Shown here: positions 34,953 to 47,724 of the stretch, in pieces
Layout of the letters: each line of letters starts with the position of its first letter
Position numbering within the stretch: the stretch's first letter is position 1
Assembly: GCA_025890175.1 (NCBI GenBank)
Contig: JANPYM010000005.1
Location: 1,192,440 to 1,256,439 of the forward strand
DNA length: 64,000 bases
Direction of reading: 5' to 3'
Source of the DNA: Ciborinia camelliae
Taxonomy: Eukaryota; Ascomycota; Leotiomycetes; Helotiales; Sclerotiniaceae
Notes under the pieces: model-generated
Seen by the model: the letters and a program-made list of their open reading frames with translations, nothing else
Told to the model about the DNA's origin: nothing
Database searches by the model: none
Made by a program: the position numbers and the translations under genes

Positions 34953-37762
34953 CTAAGCATCATAAGCAGCCGCCACTCCTGGAGCTGGTCCCTCCAAATC
35001 CACACTCTCAACATTATTTCTAATCTCGGCGCTTTTGTTGACCAAGTTTCCAAAGTACTTTCTGGCAACTTCACTCTCGCCTCTAATCTTTCTGGTCTCT
35101 TCGCGCTTGGTTCCGAGTTGTTCAACTGAACGTTGAAGACCAACACGAAGGTTATCGGCAGGGAATCTAAGGACCTTGCGTACTGATGATGAAATACGGT
35201 CACTGTTGGAGTGTACATAGTCAATGGCGGCAAGTTGAGAGGAGATCTTGGAGGATAGGCGATGTGGAAGCGATTGAGGAATTTGGTTTAAGACATAGTA
35301 TGCCGCGGCAATAGCTAGAAAATATTAGTAAGAAATCGAAACTTTGAGTATATGTGCAACATACCTCCTGCGATGATTCCTGGCACGACCAATCTGCGCA
35401 AGTTATTGTTGCCCATAATCTTTGCGGCAGACATGGCACCATCAACCCAGCCGAAACCACCAATTGCACGACTACCAACAACAGTGGCGACAGTCATTGC
35501 CATACCAGTCCCGGCCATCTTTTCCTGTCGTTGAAGGAGAGTGGAGAAATCAAAGAAATCCCATAATTCAGTCTCGATGTCAAGTTGCTTGGCAAGAATA
35601 TCACGCTTGCGTTTGAACATGATGTCGCTCCTGAAGCTCAAGTCTGTATATTCATCACCGAGATGTAAGATACCTAACTGCTTGATCTGGGTTACACCAT
35701 CAACTGTCTTGCGACGTGCATGTTCTTCACAAGCAGAAACAGTAGCAGAGATTTCAGACATAATAGCCTCCTTGATATCATCGGCATATTGGAAAGCGCC
35801 AAACAGACCTGGATATGGGATTCCAAGGTCATCGTCGGCTGTTCTTGCTATCGTATAGTTGAGCGTCGAGCGGGTGTAATCGTAGATACTCTTGCATGTC
35901 GCTTCAATAGTTCGGTCAATATCATCACTCACTTCAGCTTTCGCCTTTTGCGAAGCCTCGAGCAGTGGCTCTAGGTCTGCTAGTTCTTTTGTAACACGAT
36001 CCAGCTCCGATTGTGCAACCTCTGAATTAACAGTGGCAAGACTTTGAATATCACTTAAAACATTAAGCAAGTAAGTCTTGGCTGGTGCTAACTTAGATCT
36101 GGCCCGCTTCTCAAGGACGAATCGACGTAGTGACTGTTCAAGAATTTCAAAATCTCTAATCTTGTCTTTATCCTTGCCTTTGCCTTTTCCTTTCGGGTCC
36201 GAACCGTCGTCGAAGTCTGGTCCATCACCTCCACTATAACTACCACTTCCGCCGCCACTTCCGCCTGGTGGGCCAGGTGGACCAAGTGCAGCCGTGGGAA
36301 TCGCATTACTCGATACGAAATGAACGAGTTCGGAGGATTCCTTGAAGGTTCTAGGACTCAGACCTTGGATTTGTTCCAAAATCATCTTCTGACATCGTTC
36401 CTTATCCCGGATATTATCATATCCGTTAACGACCATGAAGATATACGCCTTCTCCGCTGCTGCTGCCCAAATAAATTCTCGCGCAGTCTGTGTGAAGTGG
36501 TTGGCTGCCGAAACAACGAAGACGACGACATCAATTTCTTCCTGTCGAGCGAACACCGCAGTCGTTTTCGTGGTATCCAGATTAAGGCCGGGCGCATCAA
36601 TAATTGCAATATCCACCACTCCATTGTTCAGCAAGGACTCGTCAATCGTGCGTACATCCTTGACGTAGACTTTACATAGTGTGTAGGTATCGTTATCAAG
36701 AACCAACTGTTCCAGGTCTTGGATCGTGTAGACATCATAAGTGCTTTCATCATGTCGATCGTAGGTAGTTTCCTTGTGTACTGCATGTACTTCTTCAATT
36801 CCTCCATTTTCCCTCGCATCTAAAACCTCACAGAATATGCTCGTACATGGTTGTTGATCCTCCGGTAAGATCTTTCTTCGTAAAAGTGCATTGCAAAATG
36901 TCGATTTTCCAGTATTCAAATCTCCAGTTACCAGTACCTTGCTCGAAGAGTCCTCGATACGTTCTCGAAGTGAAAGTAGATGGTTTATACTCGAACTGAT
37001 TTTTCCGTCAAGTAGAGATGCGATCGAAGCCTTTTCTAGAGAATGTACCAACTCGGTTTGATGCAAAGCTCCCAACTTCAAGTCCAGCTTCAAGATAGAA
37101 AACTCCTGTGCGATCTGTGGGGTTACGAGTCGGGGTTCCGGGGTGGTTCTCGATTCCGCCACTTGACTTGACTCTGCATAGCTGCTGCTCTCACCAATAG
37201 ATGTCATAGCACGTCGCACTTGTCCGGGACGAGGTTCAGGAGTTGATGATCTGAAGCCAGTTTGTGTATGTACCAAGCCTGGTCGTGGGTGTTGAGATTC
37301 ATCGCGTTGAACTGAGGGGTAAATTGCTGGCCATTGTGCGTTCATTTCCTGCAATGACTTCAAAGTTTCCACTACACGGTTGATTGATCTGCCAAGGGTG
37401 ACACGATGTTGATTGTACCATAGTTGATGTATTGCGTTCGCCTGTGATCGTCTCTCGTTCTCGGAAGTTTCGTTCGATAGCCCTCTGGGAAGAGGAGATG
37501 GTTGAGGTGTAGGTCTATCCTCGGTCAGTGTAGGATTCCATGATGGAAATCCGTTCGAGCTATCGCCAGCCACACTGCCTCCATACCCGGAGTCATTATC
37601 GAGGAGTGCTTGTAGTCTCGCAGCACTTTCCGGTGCACTTCCAGGTCCAACTGTCATATATTGTGGCCGACCACCATTTGGTGTATTGTTGCTAGAATTG
37701 TCGCCCGAACCTGATTGTCCACCTCTGCCTTTTCCCTTTCCCTTTCGATTATACTGACTCAT
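34953..37762 (-). CDS. FZO1: Mitofusin, outer-membrane fusion GTPase
   Basis: Two exons (37762-35365, 35314-34953; 50-bp intron) give 919 residues. A disordered Gly/Ser/Pro-rich N-terminus (1-220) is followed by a helical segment and a dynamin-type GTPase domain: P-loop GDLNTGKS (280-287), switch residues in PCTSIF, G3 DAPGL (389-393) and G4-like VVNGYD. A Gly/Ser-rich and Lys-rich linker (about 495-530) precedes heptad-repeat helices. Near 745-815 are two hydrophobic segments (MAMTVATVVGSRAIGGFGWV and LVVPGIIAGGAIAAAYYVLN), the membrane hairpin typical of Fzo1, the second rebuilt across the intron. A C-terminal heptad helix (RVGLQRSVEQLGTKREETRK) follows. From the family, it tethers and fuses mitochondrial outer membranes. 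The match in architecture is complete. Confidence 0.95.
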
Positions 37763-38572
37763 GATTATAAGATGTCGACCATTCGCAAATTAATAGGAGT
37801 TTATTTTCTTCAAATGGCGTGGCTTGTTGTTTGATGGCATGAAACTTTTTGGAGGTGAAATTCGCATGAATCTTCGTTGGACATGCTCGGCAATTTGTTT
37901 GGAGCGCGTGGGGGTCCAATAAAATTGATAATGATGCTTATTGGTTAAGATATCCTTGTTTTCTATGACGACAACAAAAAACAAAACTTCTACAGAATTT
38001 TTCGAAAACATAGAATCTACTGGACAAGGTCACAAATATGGATCCGGTATAACCTCAAAAGTCAAGAGTCAAGAGTCAAGAGTCAAGAGACAAGAGACAA
38101 GAGACAAGAGTCAAGAGACAAGAGACAAGAGTCAAGAGTCAAGAGTCAAGATTCAAGAGTCAAGTAAGATTGACCACATCCATCCAGAAGCATTGTTGTC
38201 AATATCGCCAATTACTCGTTCATTATCATAGGTATTCTGAAAATATCGCCAATGGCAGTAAATCTCAAATAGATCAATCCATAGCAATAAGCACTCTTCA
38301 CTCACAGTTATTGGTCCAGTCCGTGAATATCAAGCCGTTATTCTACCATTCTATCTCATTATGCTATACATATATAAGAAACCACCCATGCAAAATTACC
38401 CCCAATACCAATCATGAATACGGATATGCCAATCCACCCATCTATTATCTCAATATTCTCGTAACAACATTATATCAGAGTATACCTAGCCATAACATGT
38501 CCCAATAATGATAATAAGATACCGACTCCTTTTACATCAAGATCCTTCAGCATATACACAATTTTTCCGTAA
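37763..38572. other. Intergenic region upstream of FZO1 with a seven-base tandem repeat
   Basis: It contains the FZO1 promoter on the left and the 3' UTR of the antiporter gene on the right. The central part is the tandem listed separately. Nothing else is coding. Confidence 0.55.
38060..38164. repeat. Seven-base tandem repeat, GTCAAGA/GACAAGA variants
   Basis: About fifteen contiguous seven-base units, alternating between GTCAAGA and GACAAGA forms, with one ATTCAAG variant. This is a minisatellite about 300 bp upstream of the FZO1 start. Confidence 0.9.
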
Positions 38573-41500
38573 CTATCTCTTCCCTCTCACAGGACTCTGT
38601 GCAAATCTAATACCCCTGCTGCGTGCGACCGGCGGTGGAACTCTCGGTGTATCATCGTCATCACTATCACTTTGTATGCTTTCTCCGAGTGCAGCTTCCC
38701 GTCTCCTCTTTTCTGCTGGCGTTTCTTTTTCTTCTGGGACGTTGTTGCTACGAGAAGGGGAACGTCCCCTTCCCCGCCCTCTGGATTCATCTTCCTCCAG
38801 CTTATCCTCATCTACTCCTTTCAAAGCATCATGCCGCCTTCTCCTCTCCGCAGCCGACTCGGGCATATAATTACTGCCTCCCGCTGCACTACTTCTTGAT
38901 ATATCCTGTGCATCGACTTTTGCGCCCTGCTTCGCCATTTGTTTCCCTACTACTCGCGCAGTCTGCGCACCAGGGGCGACTTGCGTGTCGTGGGCTTCGA
39001 ACAGACGTGAACTTCCTTGCGTTTTGTCACTAGCGTCTTTCTTTGCCAAATCCTTCATCGCTCTAGGTGCATCGCTTTCTTCAACGATTTCACATCTTGC
39101 TTTGGGATCTAGACCTTGAATCTCCTTTAAGAAATCTTCCTTAGTTAGACGACGTCCTGCTCCACCAATAGTGAATCGGATACGACGATCATCGTCTTCT
39201 TCGGTTTCTTTATCATCAGAATTTTGGGGATTCTTGCCGAAGTTCCAGGTACCCATTCGTGCTATGCCTTGGCGGGGTGGTTCTGCTGTTGTAGCACCCG
39301 TTTTAGAGTCATCTGCCTTATTGCCAGCAAGTCCTGTCCATGTACCCATGCGATTTATCCCTTGGCGAACGACACTAGGTTCGCCATTTCTCGGGGCTTT
39401 GGTGCTGAGGTCGGGCGGTAATTCATATGTCTTGACAACTTCTCCATCTTCATCTTCTACAATGATCTGTGGACTTCGTGTTAGAGATGTGGCAATGTCA
39501 GAATCAACTGGGGGAAAAGACTTACAGATCGACCATACTGGTAAGCCAGAGCTGGACCTCGAGTCTTATGAGGCTCCTTTCCCTTTTTCCCTTTGGAACT
39601 TTCCCCTGTCTTGTGTTCCTTGGTTTCGTCCTTATTTCGCCACACGCCCATTATCTTCCCGAACTTCTTGTGTGCTTTCTCCGATCCTTGCTTGATATCC
39701 TTTTCCAAGTTCTCAAATCTCTCCCCTGAATCAGACCTATTCGACCTTTTTACCGTTTTTATCACATCACCATCTTCGTTTTCGATTATAATATGATCAC
39801 CTTCGTCATAAACTTCTGCCTTGTCAGGATCGCGTTGAGCATCTGACATGTGATGATCACGTCGCTTTTCCTTCTCGCCACGATGCATAATTTCTTCCAT
39901 TTCTGGATCGTGCTGGATTTCTCCAAGTTCACCTTCGTTGGATTCGTCATCTATGTTTACTTTCTCATTGTCGGGCGAAGACTCGCCGGGTGTTAATGTA
40001 TCTGACGTTTGTTCATTCGAGTAGTCGCGACTGCGTCCAGCCGGATAAATTGCTGACTCACTAATGGGACCACCAGGGCCTAGCCCATCGTCCCACTTCT
40101 TCTTTCTGCGCCGTGGGATCAACGACGATGGACGACTGTTGGTTCGACTTGGATTATCTTCCTCCTTCTGGCGGCGCAAGAACCCTCCAGGTATTCCTCC
40201 CGGAGGTGGCAGAGTACCTGGTGGTAGCTCATCCATTTTCAGCTCCTCTCCATCTGTCTCCGATCCCACTGTCTTAGCTTGGGATCTCGAAGTTGATGAG
40301 ATACGGGGAAGACGATTCATCCAAGTAGGTCCATCGTCTCCAGCTTGAGTGTAGGACATTGTCAGTGTCAGGGTATTGATGTGTTTCCCAAGAGTGAAAA
40401 CGGCAATAGAGGAACCGTGCACAATGATGGAAGCAATAACAAGGAATGTTACAATTGGCCAAATTACCGTTACCAATTCCCAGTTCGGCGCGTTTCGGTC
40501 TGGATATTCAGATAATGGTGTTGTGGAATCAGTCTCAAGCTCAGCCCTTGCAAGAATAGCAACAAAAATAGCACCAACTCCAATGGGACCAAAATGACCA
40601 GCAAATAAAGCTTCTCGCCAGGTTTTAATGTCGGGTATCAGAGGTTTTAGCGCCATCATAATTGGTATTCGTCTGAAGAAAATGACCAAAATAGCGATGA
40701 CAGCGAGCCTCCATGGCGTAGTTCCAATGCTCACGTCATTGTACTGTTCCCATGGAATAATTGTACCGAGGTAGACAAAGTATGCTAAATTGAGAAGTAG
40801 ATCTATGACGTTGGAAACATGGGATTCCTCTGTTTTCTGGGTAAACCAACCGTCATTGGAAAAGCCAACGCCGGCAGCGAATCCGACGAGGAGATCATCA
40901 ACTCCAAGAATACTCCCCGAGCCTGCGCAGAATAGGGCAAGGACAAAGTAGAATACGAGAAAGCTTTCTCGGTCGACTAAATCATGTCTTTCCGCATATT
41001 TGATTCCATGCCTGCCAATATAACCAACAATGAAACCAAAAATTGCACCAAACACGCATTCGTAGAGGACGGTTATGACAATGAAGTCAAACGTAACTTC
41101 CTTAGCATTGAGGTGAAATCGAATCAAATACAAAGACAGGTAGATAAACGGGAATGCCATTCCATCGTTACATCCTGACTCGGCAGATAAAAGATCTCTC
41201 AAATGTTTCGGTACTCGCTTTGCGAATTTCCCCTTTCCAACCACGGAACTGGCGAGTACAGGATCTGTCGCAGTCACACATGCAGCGACACAAAGTCCCT
41301 GCAGCCAGTTTAGTGGCGGAATCAACCACCAAATGAAAAGGCTTGTGATCAACCACCCAAATGTCATCACAGGTAACAATAGAAAGACCACACTCCTCCA
41401 ATGTTTCTCCATATAATGCCTGGGCAATTCGACCCCGACAGCGAAACATTGAACAACGAGGACAATGCGTGAGAATTCTAAAGTAATCTGATCGGTATTA

Positions 41501-41694
41501 CCCCAAGTGCCAGGATTGATCAAGTTGGCGGCATGAGGTCCAAAGATAATACCACAAATGGTGGCAACAGTGGCTTCACCAATATACATGCGCTCCTTTA
41601 TGAAGGAGGAACACAGCATAAACAATGAGGTGAAGCCACCCAAAATTATATAAACCAAGTGAGGTTTATTGATGGAGAGGTGATCCCAAGCCAT
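38573..41694 (-). CDS. Plasma-membrane Na+(K+)/H+ antiporter, NHA1/Sod2 type
   Basis: Two exons (41694-39526, 39466-38573; 59-bp intron) give 1020 residues. The first 440 residues carry about a dozen hydrophobic helices of the CPA1 cation/proton antiporter fold. Family blocks include MAWDHLSINKPHLVYIILGG, TDPVLASS (143-150), ESGCNDGMAFPF (from 172, with the ion-binding Asp) and FGPIGVGAIFVAILA. The remaining 580 residues form a long hydrophilic cytoplasmic tail, as in yeast Nha1, with charged and Ser-rich segments and two related motifs, INRMGTWTG and IARMGTWNFG. From the family, it exports Na+, Li+ and K+ in exchange for protons and supports salt tolerance and pH homeostasis; the tail has regulatory roles. 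The exon junction YGRS|IIVEDEDG is in frame with consensus GTAAGT. Upstream intergenic DNA is unusually long. Confidence 0.93.
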
Positions 41695-44600
41695 CTTGGC
41701 TGTCTTGTATGAATTGTCGATCGGTTCAGAATACGTATTAAAGCCCGGGCAACCGCAATCTTGCTATCGGTAACGATATCGATATCGATATCGTATTCGC
41801 GAGATGAGGCTATCGTCAACCGAGGAGCAGAAACGGCGTAGCTCAATCTGCTGGATTTCTTCTGCTCGTTATACCCCAATCAGTTGATTCCCTCAAAAGT
41901 ATTGCGTGATGTCGCAGCATTCGAATTCTGGTCGCGCCCAGTCGCCGCTCCCGACCTCTTTTATTTTATGTTCACTGTCCTCCCAAACCCGTTTGTAATG
42001 ATCGTAACGCACGTAGAACTGTGCGATTAGGTTTCGCAGATGTCAGTCTTGAAATAATAATTATTATTCTTGAAGTGAAAAAGAGATTAAGAAGAGTGTC
42101 GGAAGAGTTGTGATGAAGAAGTTGCATAGAAGATTCCAAGTTGTTTTAGTTCTCCACTACCCACACGATTAATTCTAGGTAGTCCAAGATACCAAGACCT
42201 TGTGATGCCTCCACTTCTAGTAGGTGTTCTAAAGTGATAAAGCAAGTTTCCTTTACAATTGGTCTAGATGTGTATTGCCCAGATGGTGAAGTTTTGGGCT
42301 GAGTTGATGTTAATTGTTTGCCAAGAAGGAAAAGTCTTGGGGTTCTTTGGTGTATGGATGTATGAATGGATGTATGTATGGATGTATGGATGGATGGATG
42401 GATGGATAGGATATAATCGTAGGCGAGGGTAGGTATTTAGAAATGAGATACATCTGCACTACAGGCTATATGGTAGCAAAAGAAAACCATCCATATTGCG
42501 CAGTCTACACTGTACCTAGTAGGTAAGGTAAGCTTAAGAATAGGATGTATAGATGATAGACTTGATTGGCTGGTTGTTTACGGATATGCAAGGAAGGATG
42601 AAATAGAATAGAATATACCTAATATATAATAGATATTACTAGGAGTAGGATGAAATAGAATATAATATACCTAATATATAATAGATATTACTAGGAGTAG
42701 GATGAAATAGAATATAATATACCTAATATATAATAGATATTACTAGGAGTAGGATGAAATAGAATATAATATACCTAATATATAATAGATATTACTAGGA
42801 GTAGGATGTATGGATGCATTACCGGTGCTAATAACCTTCCAAGGTTGAAAGCTAAAGTCCACTAAGGTTACTACTGATGAGTAATCAACATCATTCATCG
42901 GTACCAGGTCAGGCAATATCGACATTACCTATTACCTAGGTAGGTACTGTATTATCATCATTATCAATTCTTGGGAGTTGGATACCTAGTACCTAGCAGA
43001 TAGTATAGTCAGATACCTCCAGCTATGAGATGTGTAAGGTTTTACAGTACCGTTCCAAGTCATTAAGGTTATATCCAAGCCTTAGGTATAATAAGATAGA
43101 ATACCTAATAATAGGAATAATACCTACTTATTACTACCTATACCTACCTAGGTAGGTACCTAGTAATTTAAGTACAGGTACAGACAGGACAGGTACTGGT
43201 ACTGGTACATGGCCTGTTGTCCCTTCGCCTTCGCAGTGCGCACCTCCCCACTCACCCACCCAACAAAGCAAAAGGTCTTTCTTTCCCTTTTTACTCTCGG
43301 GAAAGGGCGAGCGACAAATTGAAATTTATGTCAACATGCGGGAAACTTGAGTACACCGGTCTGGTCTAATCTAGTATGGTATGACAAGACAATACGGGAC
43401 CTAGTACGTCACTGCCTACTAGGTCATCCTAGAAATGATACTATCTAGCAGTATCATAATTAAATTATTTCACTGATTGGCCCCATTCCATTTTTCTGCC
43501 AAGCCCTCAAGCACTTGGCGGTGAGAATTCTCCACTCGATCCCCCACAGTTTACAACCACCCATGGTCCCGAGATCTTTCGTGTTCCAAGATTTACTTTG
43601 CACTTCACTTCACTTCACTTCCCTTCCCTTCGCTTCCAGGTTCAACACAACTCAAGTTACTCAACCTTTGGCTAGGTACTGCAATATCAATTGCTCAGAA
43701 TGCTATCCTTGCTATCCTTTTCGAGAATTTTGTCTAATACTGCTCTGCTCTGTTCTGTTGCATCCGATGAATAATTCCCCCACGCCGCTACTGCGGTGAT
43801 GGTCGGATCTCGGTTTCCGACATCCGCCATGCGTGATAGCTTTGTCAGGCTTCATGCCGAGGTAGGCTGTCTTGAAAGCCTCGCTGCAGAGTGACCTTTC
43901 AAGCCATGAGCAATTGCTTACAGTAGTCCTGTACTGTATGCAACGCAACGTTTGAGGTTTATTTTATTGATCTTGTGATGTTCAATCTTGTCCACTGACC
44001 ACTTCACTACCTTGAAAAGTTCAAGGTATGGGCTTCTTACTGTTGAGCCCAACACGGCTGTATAGCATATTATGCGGCTGGAGATATAGTTATCTCAACA
44101 GCTGCATATCTTGTTAATATCCGAAACTCCAGTGGGAACAGCTGGCGATCTATATTGTCCTTTCTGAAACATCATGTTGTATTCCTGCGATGAAGTCCTT
44201 CAACGGAATTGAAGGGGCATCTTCAAATCTTACAGGCATAAAACCCGGCGTGGCGCTCGATGGATTTATATTGTCAACTATCTACACTCCTATAGGACCC
44301 CATCACTTACAAGTGACATGTCTTTCTCCTTGTTGTCAAAAACTGCATGAGCTTGCACAAGTAGGCTGTTTAGGCATAGCGGATCAATCGTGCATCTAGA
44401 CAAGTCCTTTTGGACGCAGAAAGCTCTAGACAGTATCCTTATGCAAGAGCCATGATCAAAGTTGGGTTTCAACACCTTCCCCGCTCTCTAAAGCAGCATG
44501 TTGTCACATCCTCTCTCATTCAATATTTAAACTTGTATATTCAACCAGGATCTTCTCTTCTGAGATGCATTTTCATCTTGGCAACATAGGTACTCTAGAC

Positions 44601-45362
44601 TGAAAACAAAGCGATGTCAGTTATAGGGGGGTTATCTCAATTACATAATATTATATCTAGCCATTGCGTTTAATTGGTGAAATTCCATGGATTAAATATA
44701 GGGTTGTATTTAATGGAATGGAACACAATATTCACAATAAATCAACCAGTTTAGGAGCATGCATTCAACATTCAATATTACATTTGACATACCTCATGAC
44801 GCGAGGCTTCATTTCAACGTAAAACAGGAAGGGAAATCTTTTTGGGCGCCGGCGGATGATAAATCAAATAGTCTGTACGACGAATGTAGTGGTAGATCTA
44901 GAAACTGGGATGAATATGAGGGGTTGTAAACTCCGATGATATGCAGTACTTTCTTGGCAAAGAATTGGTTCCGGCTGTACTCCATAAATTATACTGCCAG
45001 AAAGCGGTGAAATTCCCAACTTCAACTATATTTTTTGCATATCTAAAAGATTGCTTAATGCAATCGATCATCTTGATCCCTAATTTGGAACGAATAACAT
45101 GTGAAAATACATCGACTGGGACGGAATAAGGACACTTTTTCGGGGGGAAGGGAAGGGGGAGAGGGGGGTTTCCGGTACACGCGCTTCCAAGGTTGTCAAT
45201 ATTGTGAAATTTGACCATTTGATTTTGCCATGTCTCACCGCCCATATCCCCACCATAATTTTCGAGCTTCAAGTTACACATATCGAGTACCCCTCCTACC
45301 TTTAAAATCTTACACTCAAGCTACAGGTATATCGAGGCAAAGCTAAGTAGCCAGTTTCTCCG
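41695..45362. other. 3.7-kb intergenic region between the antiporter and RIT1, rich in repeats
   Basis: Both neighbours are transcribed away from this region, so it contains two promoters. Visible items are a GATATC run (41774-41793), GGATGTAT-type repeats (42355-42410), the 52-bp tandem array (42589-42805), a cluster of TACCTAGGTAGGTACC palindromes (42935-43170) and a CACTT run (about 43607-43630). The minus frame 44898-45281 (127 codons) overlaps the RIT1 leader and shows no recognised motif. I support no gene here. Confidence 0.5.
42589..42805. repeat. Tandem array of a 52-bp unit, about four copies
   Basis: The anchor AGGAGTAGGATG recurs at 42641, 42693, 42745 and 42797, exactly 52 bases apart. 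The middle copies look identical; the first is slightly divergent (GAATAGAATATACC) and the last is cut short. The unit is A+T-rich. Confidence 0.9.
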
Positions 45363-46855
45363 ATGCCTTTTACCGTTGCAGATATCATATTCAACGAGCA
45401 AGCAAATCACAACTTCTCAAAGACCCTTGGTGAGATCAAACGAACAACTCTATCTATTCACAATCGGCTCCGATCTATTCTCGAAGATGCAGAGTTCGCT
45501 CAGTCTGTCGCAAACGCCTACCATAGGCCTCTTGTAGCAAATGAGAGATGTGGTAGCTGGTATATTGACCCCAACAAGAAAGGGGGAAGTGCATACTTCA
45601 AGAGCACAGATGGCCATACTGGCGTTTGGAAGTTCAGTTCGCGAAGACTGAACTTACACCTGTTAGAAATAATCGGTGATAATGATGGGTTTGTACACAG
45701 ATAAGTTATATTGGACTACAAGCTGAAAGTACTATGCAGATGTACAATTGTGGATTCTACTAGGCGGGGGAAACGTTGGTTTTCTCTTACATTCTCTATC
45801 TCGCTTCAGCCTGCTAACAGTAGAAAGGTATGCCTGATGCATTGAGCAAAACAATCCCAGTTTGGTGTTGTGTACTGAACCGTGTGTTCTTTCCTAATAA
45901 TCCAGCCGCCCATCAGCTTTATGCACCGCCGCAAGTTGTTTCTGATTCCGAGCACGCTCAAATGACGAATTTAATTCCTCAATTCGTGCAAGCATTTCAA
46001 GCTCTCAACCTCCCCATTGAAACCTTTCGAGATAAGATTCGCAAGCCAATCAGACCAATTTGGGTTACTCCAGAGTCCCAAATCTCCGACACGAGTGATG
46101 TTTTTGAAGATTTTCACCCGGTCATATGCTGTACGGTTTCTCGAAGGGTTTCTGGGGGAGAGGTTAGTGAGGGAGGTTATATACAAGGAGCAGGAGATGA
46201 TACAGAAAACTGGGCCCATGGGCTTACTCCCAACATTTTCTGGGCCAACCAGCAGATATTACTGGAAACATCGGAAGAGGAGCTACCTGAGCTCATTGAG
46301 ACATTAATAGGCCGATTAGGCTCATCGCTAGGGTCTAACGACAAACTCCGCCTTGTAAAGCCAACTTCCTGTCTTTCTATTTCGACCATAGATGCAGTTC
46401 CATCTCAAGAGGATAGTGTTGGCGCCTGCACTATTGTACTCTTGCCGAAAGTTACTCCCAAAGACACGTGGCACACTTCTCCTTCACGAATCGACGTAGG
46501 TCTTGGATCGAAGAAAGTCGGCAGCAAAAACCTCCGCGCAGCCCTCAAAGATATCTTCGATTTCTTCATCAGGAACCTAAATGATTTTACTTCGAAAGGA
46601 GTTTCTAGCGGACAGATGCAAATCATTGTTGCTTGCGAGTCTGGGCAGGATCTCTCAGTTGGCGTGGGTCTGGCTTTACTCTGTCTTCATTTCGATGATG
46701 ATGGTAATTTGAAATTAGCAACTGGTGAAGATCATTCTTCCATTAACAAAGACTTCATTCGGCAAAGGTTGACTTGGATTTCAACATCGATGCCGGATGC
46801 GAATCCAAGCAGAGCTACTTTGCAGAGCGTGAATAGTTTCTTAATGTCACCTTGA
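45363..46855 (+). CDS. RIT1: Initiator tRNA 2'-O-ribosyl phosphate transferase (Rit1 family)
   Basis: Three exons (45363-45688, 45740-45774, 45828-46855; introns 51 and 53 bp) give 462 residues. The middle exon is only 35 bases. Splicing rebuilds the conserved core: NERCGSWYIDPNKKGGSAYF, KSTDGHTGVWKFSSRRLNLH, then CTIVDSTRRGKRMPDALSKT and IPVWCCVLNRVFFP. The C-terminal half holds the phosphatase-like domain signature region (IIVACESGQDLSVGVGLALL, resembling a Cys-containing P-loop), and the very end (NPSRATLQSVNSFLMSP) also matches family style. From the family, Rit1 attaches ribosyl phosphate to A64 of initiator tRNA-Met, which keeps it out of elongation. The branch motif CTAAC is present in the second intron. 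Confidence 0.93.
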
Positions 46856-47724
46856 AGTCTTCGCTTTACTAAAAACCATGGGCTTTTTCTGGGTATGCTC
46901 TATATATTGCCTTGCCGGCTTAAGGAATTCCTCGCTCGGCTATCACCAGCGCCCCGAGAAAGGAGACTTGTTGCAACGCAACACCTACCAATGCATAGGA
47001 TGATTTATATTCATAAGAAGGATGCCACATTGTGGATATTACTAGCTGCTACAGCAATAAGAAGACTCTTGCGGTTAAGGATAAATCAGTTTGCTGCTTA
47101 GCTAGGCGCAACAACTAGAATGTAGTTAAAAGGCAGCATATACTTCAGATAAAACATCTATAAAATTGCAGAATTTAAAATCCTTTCTATTATTTCCCTA
47201 GGATACATCAAATCGATATATAACAAGCTAAACTACACAAACAATCCCACATCAAATTAAAAACTCAAAACTCAAAATCAGAATCAGAATTTATAATTGG
47301 AGTGGGGGGTATATGTTATATATTTTAAGAGTTAGAGAGCGTAGTTAACAAATGTTTAACGGTTTCACACTTTGAAGGTTTATAAGTACCCAAAGTAGGT
47401 ATGGATGTATCATTGACGGAATAGCCAAGCTTCATATAATCCGCATTTTAAGGTTACCGTAGGTAATAATGGAAGCTTACCTACTATATATAACCTTAAC
47501 CTTATCTCTCCCCGCGCCTTATCGTTATCCCCCCTTCCAAAACAAACAAACAAACATAGGAATACCTTTAAACCAACCAGAAATATTCTTTCATCCTCCT
47601 CGAACACACATCTTTCATTATCGAGGACTTTGAGCATTTATATATTCCTTGTAGAAAACTTATATTTGCCAAACCTTGATCAGTAACGCCACGCAAAGCT
47701 ACAGAACCCTTCCAAATTGCCATA
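46856..47724. other. Intergenic region between RIT1 and the DUF4202 gene
   Basis: 3' UTR of RIT1 followed by the promoter of the next gene. No supported gene; the frame at 46895-47101 has no recognisable features. A+T-rich from 47100 onward with a short AACTCAAAA repeat near 47260. Confidence 0.5.

Noticed and set aside
44898..45281. 127-codon minus-strand frame upstream of RIT1
   Set aside because: It lies in the RIT1 promoter and leader, with no motif or conserved block; too weak to call a gene.
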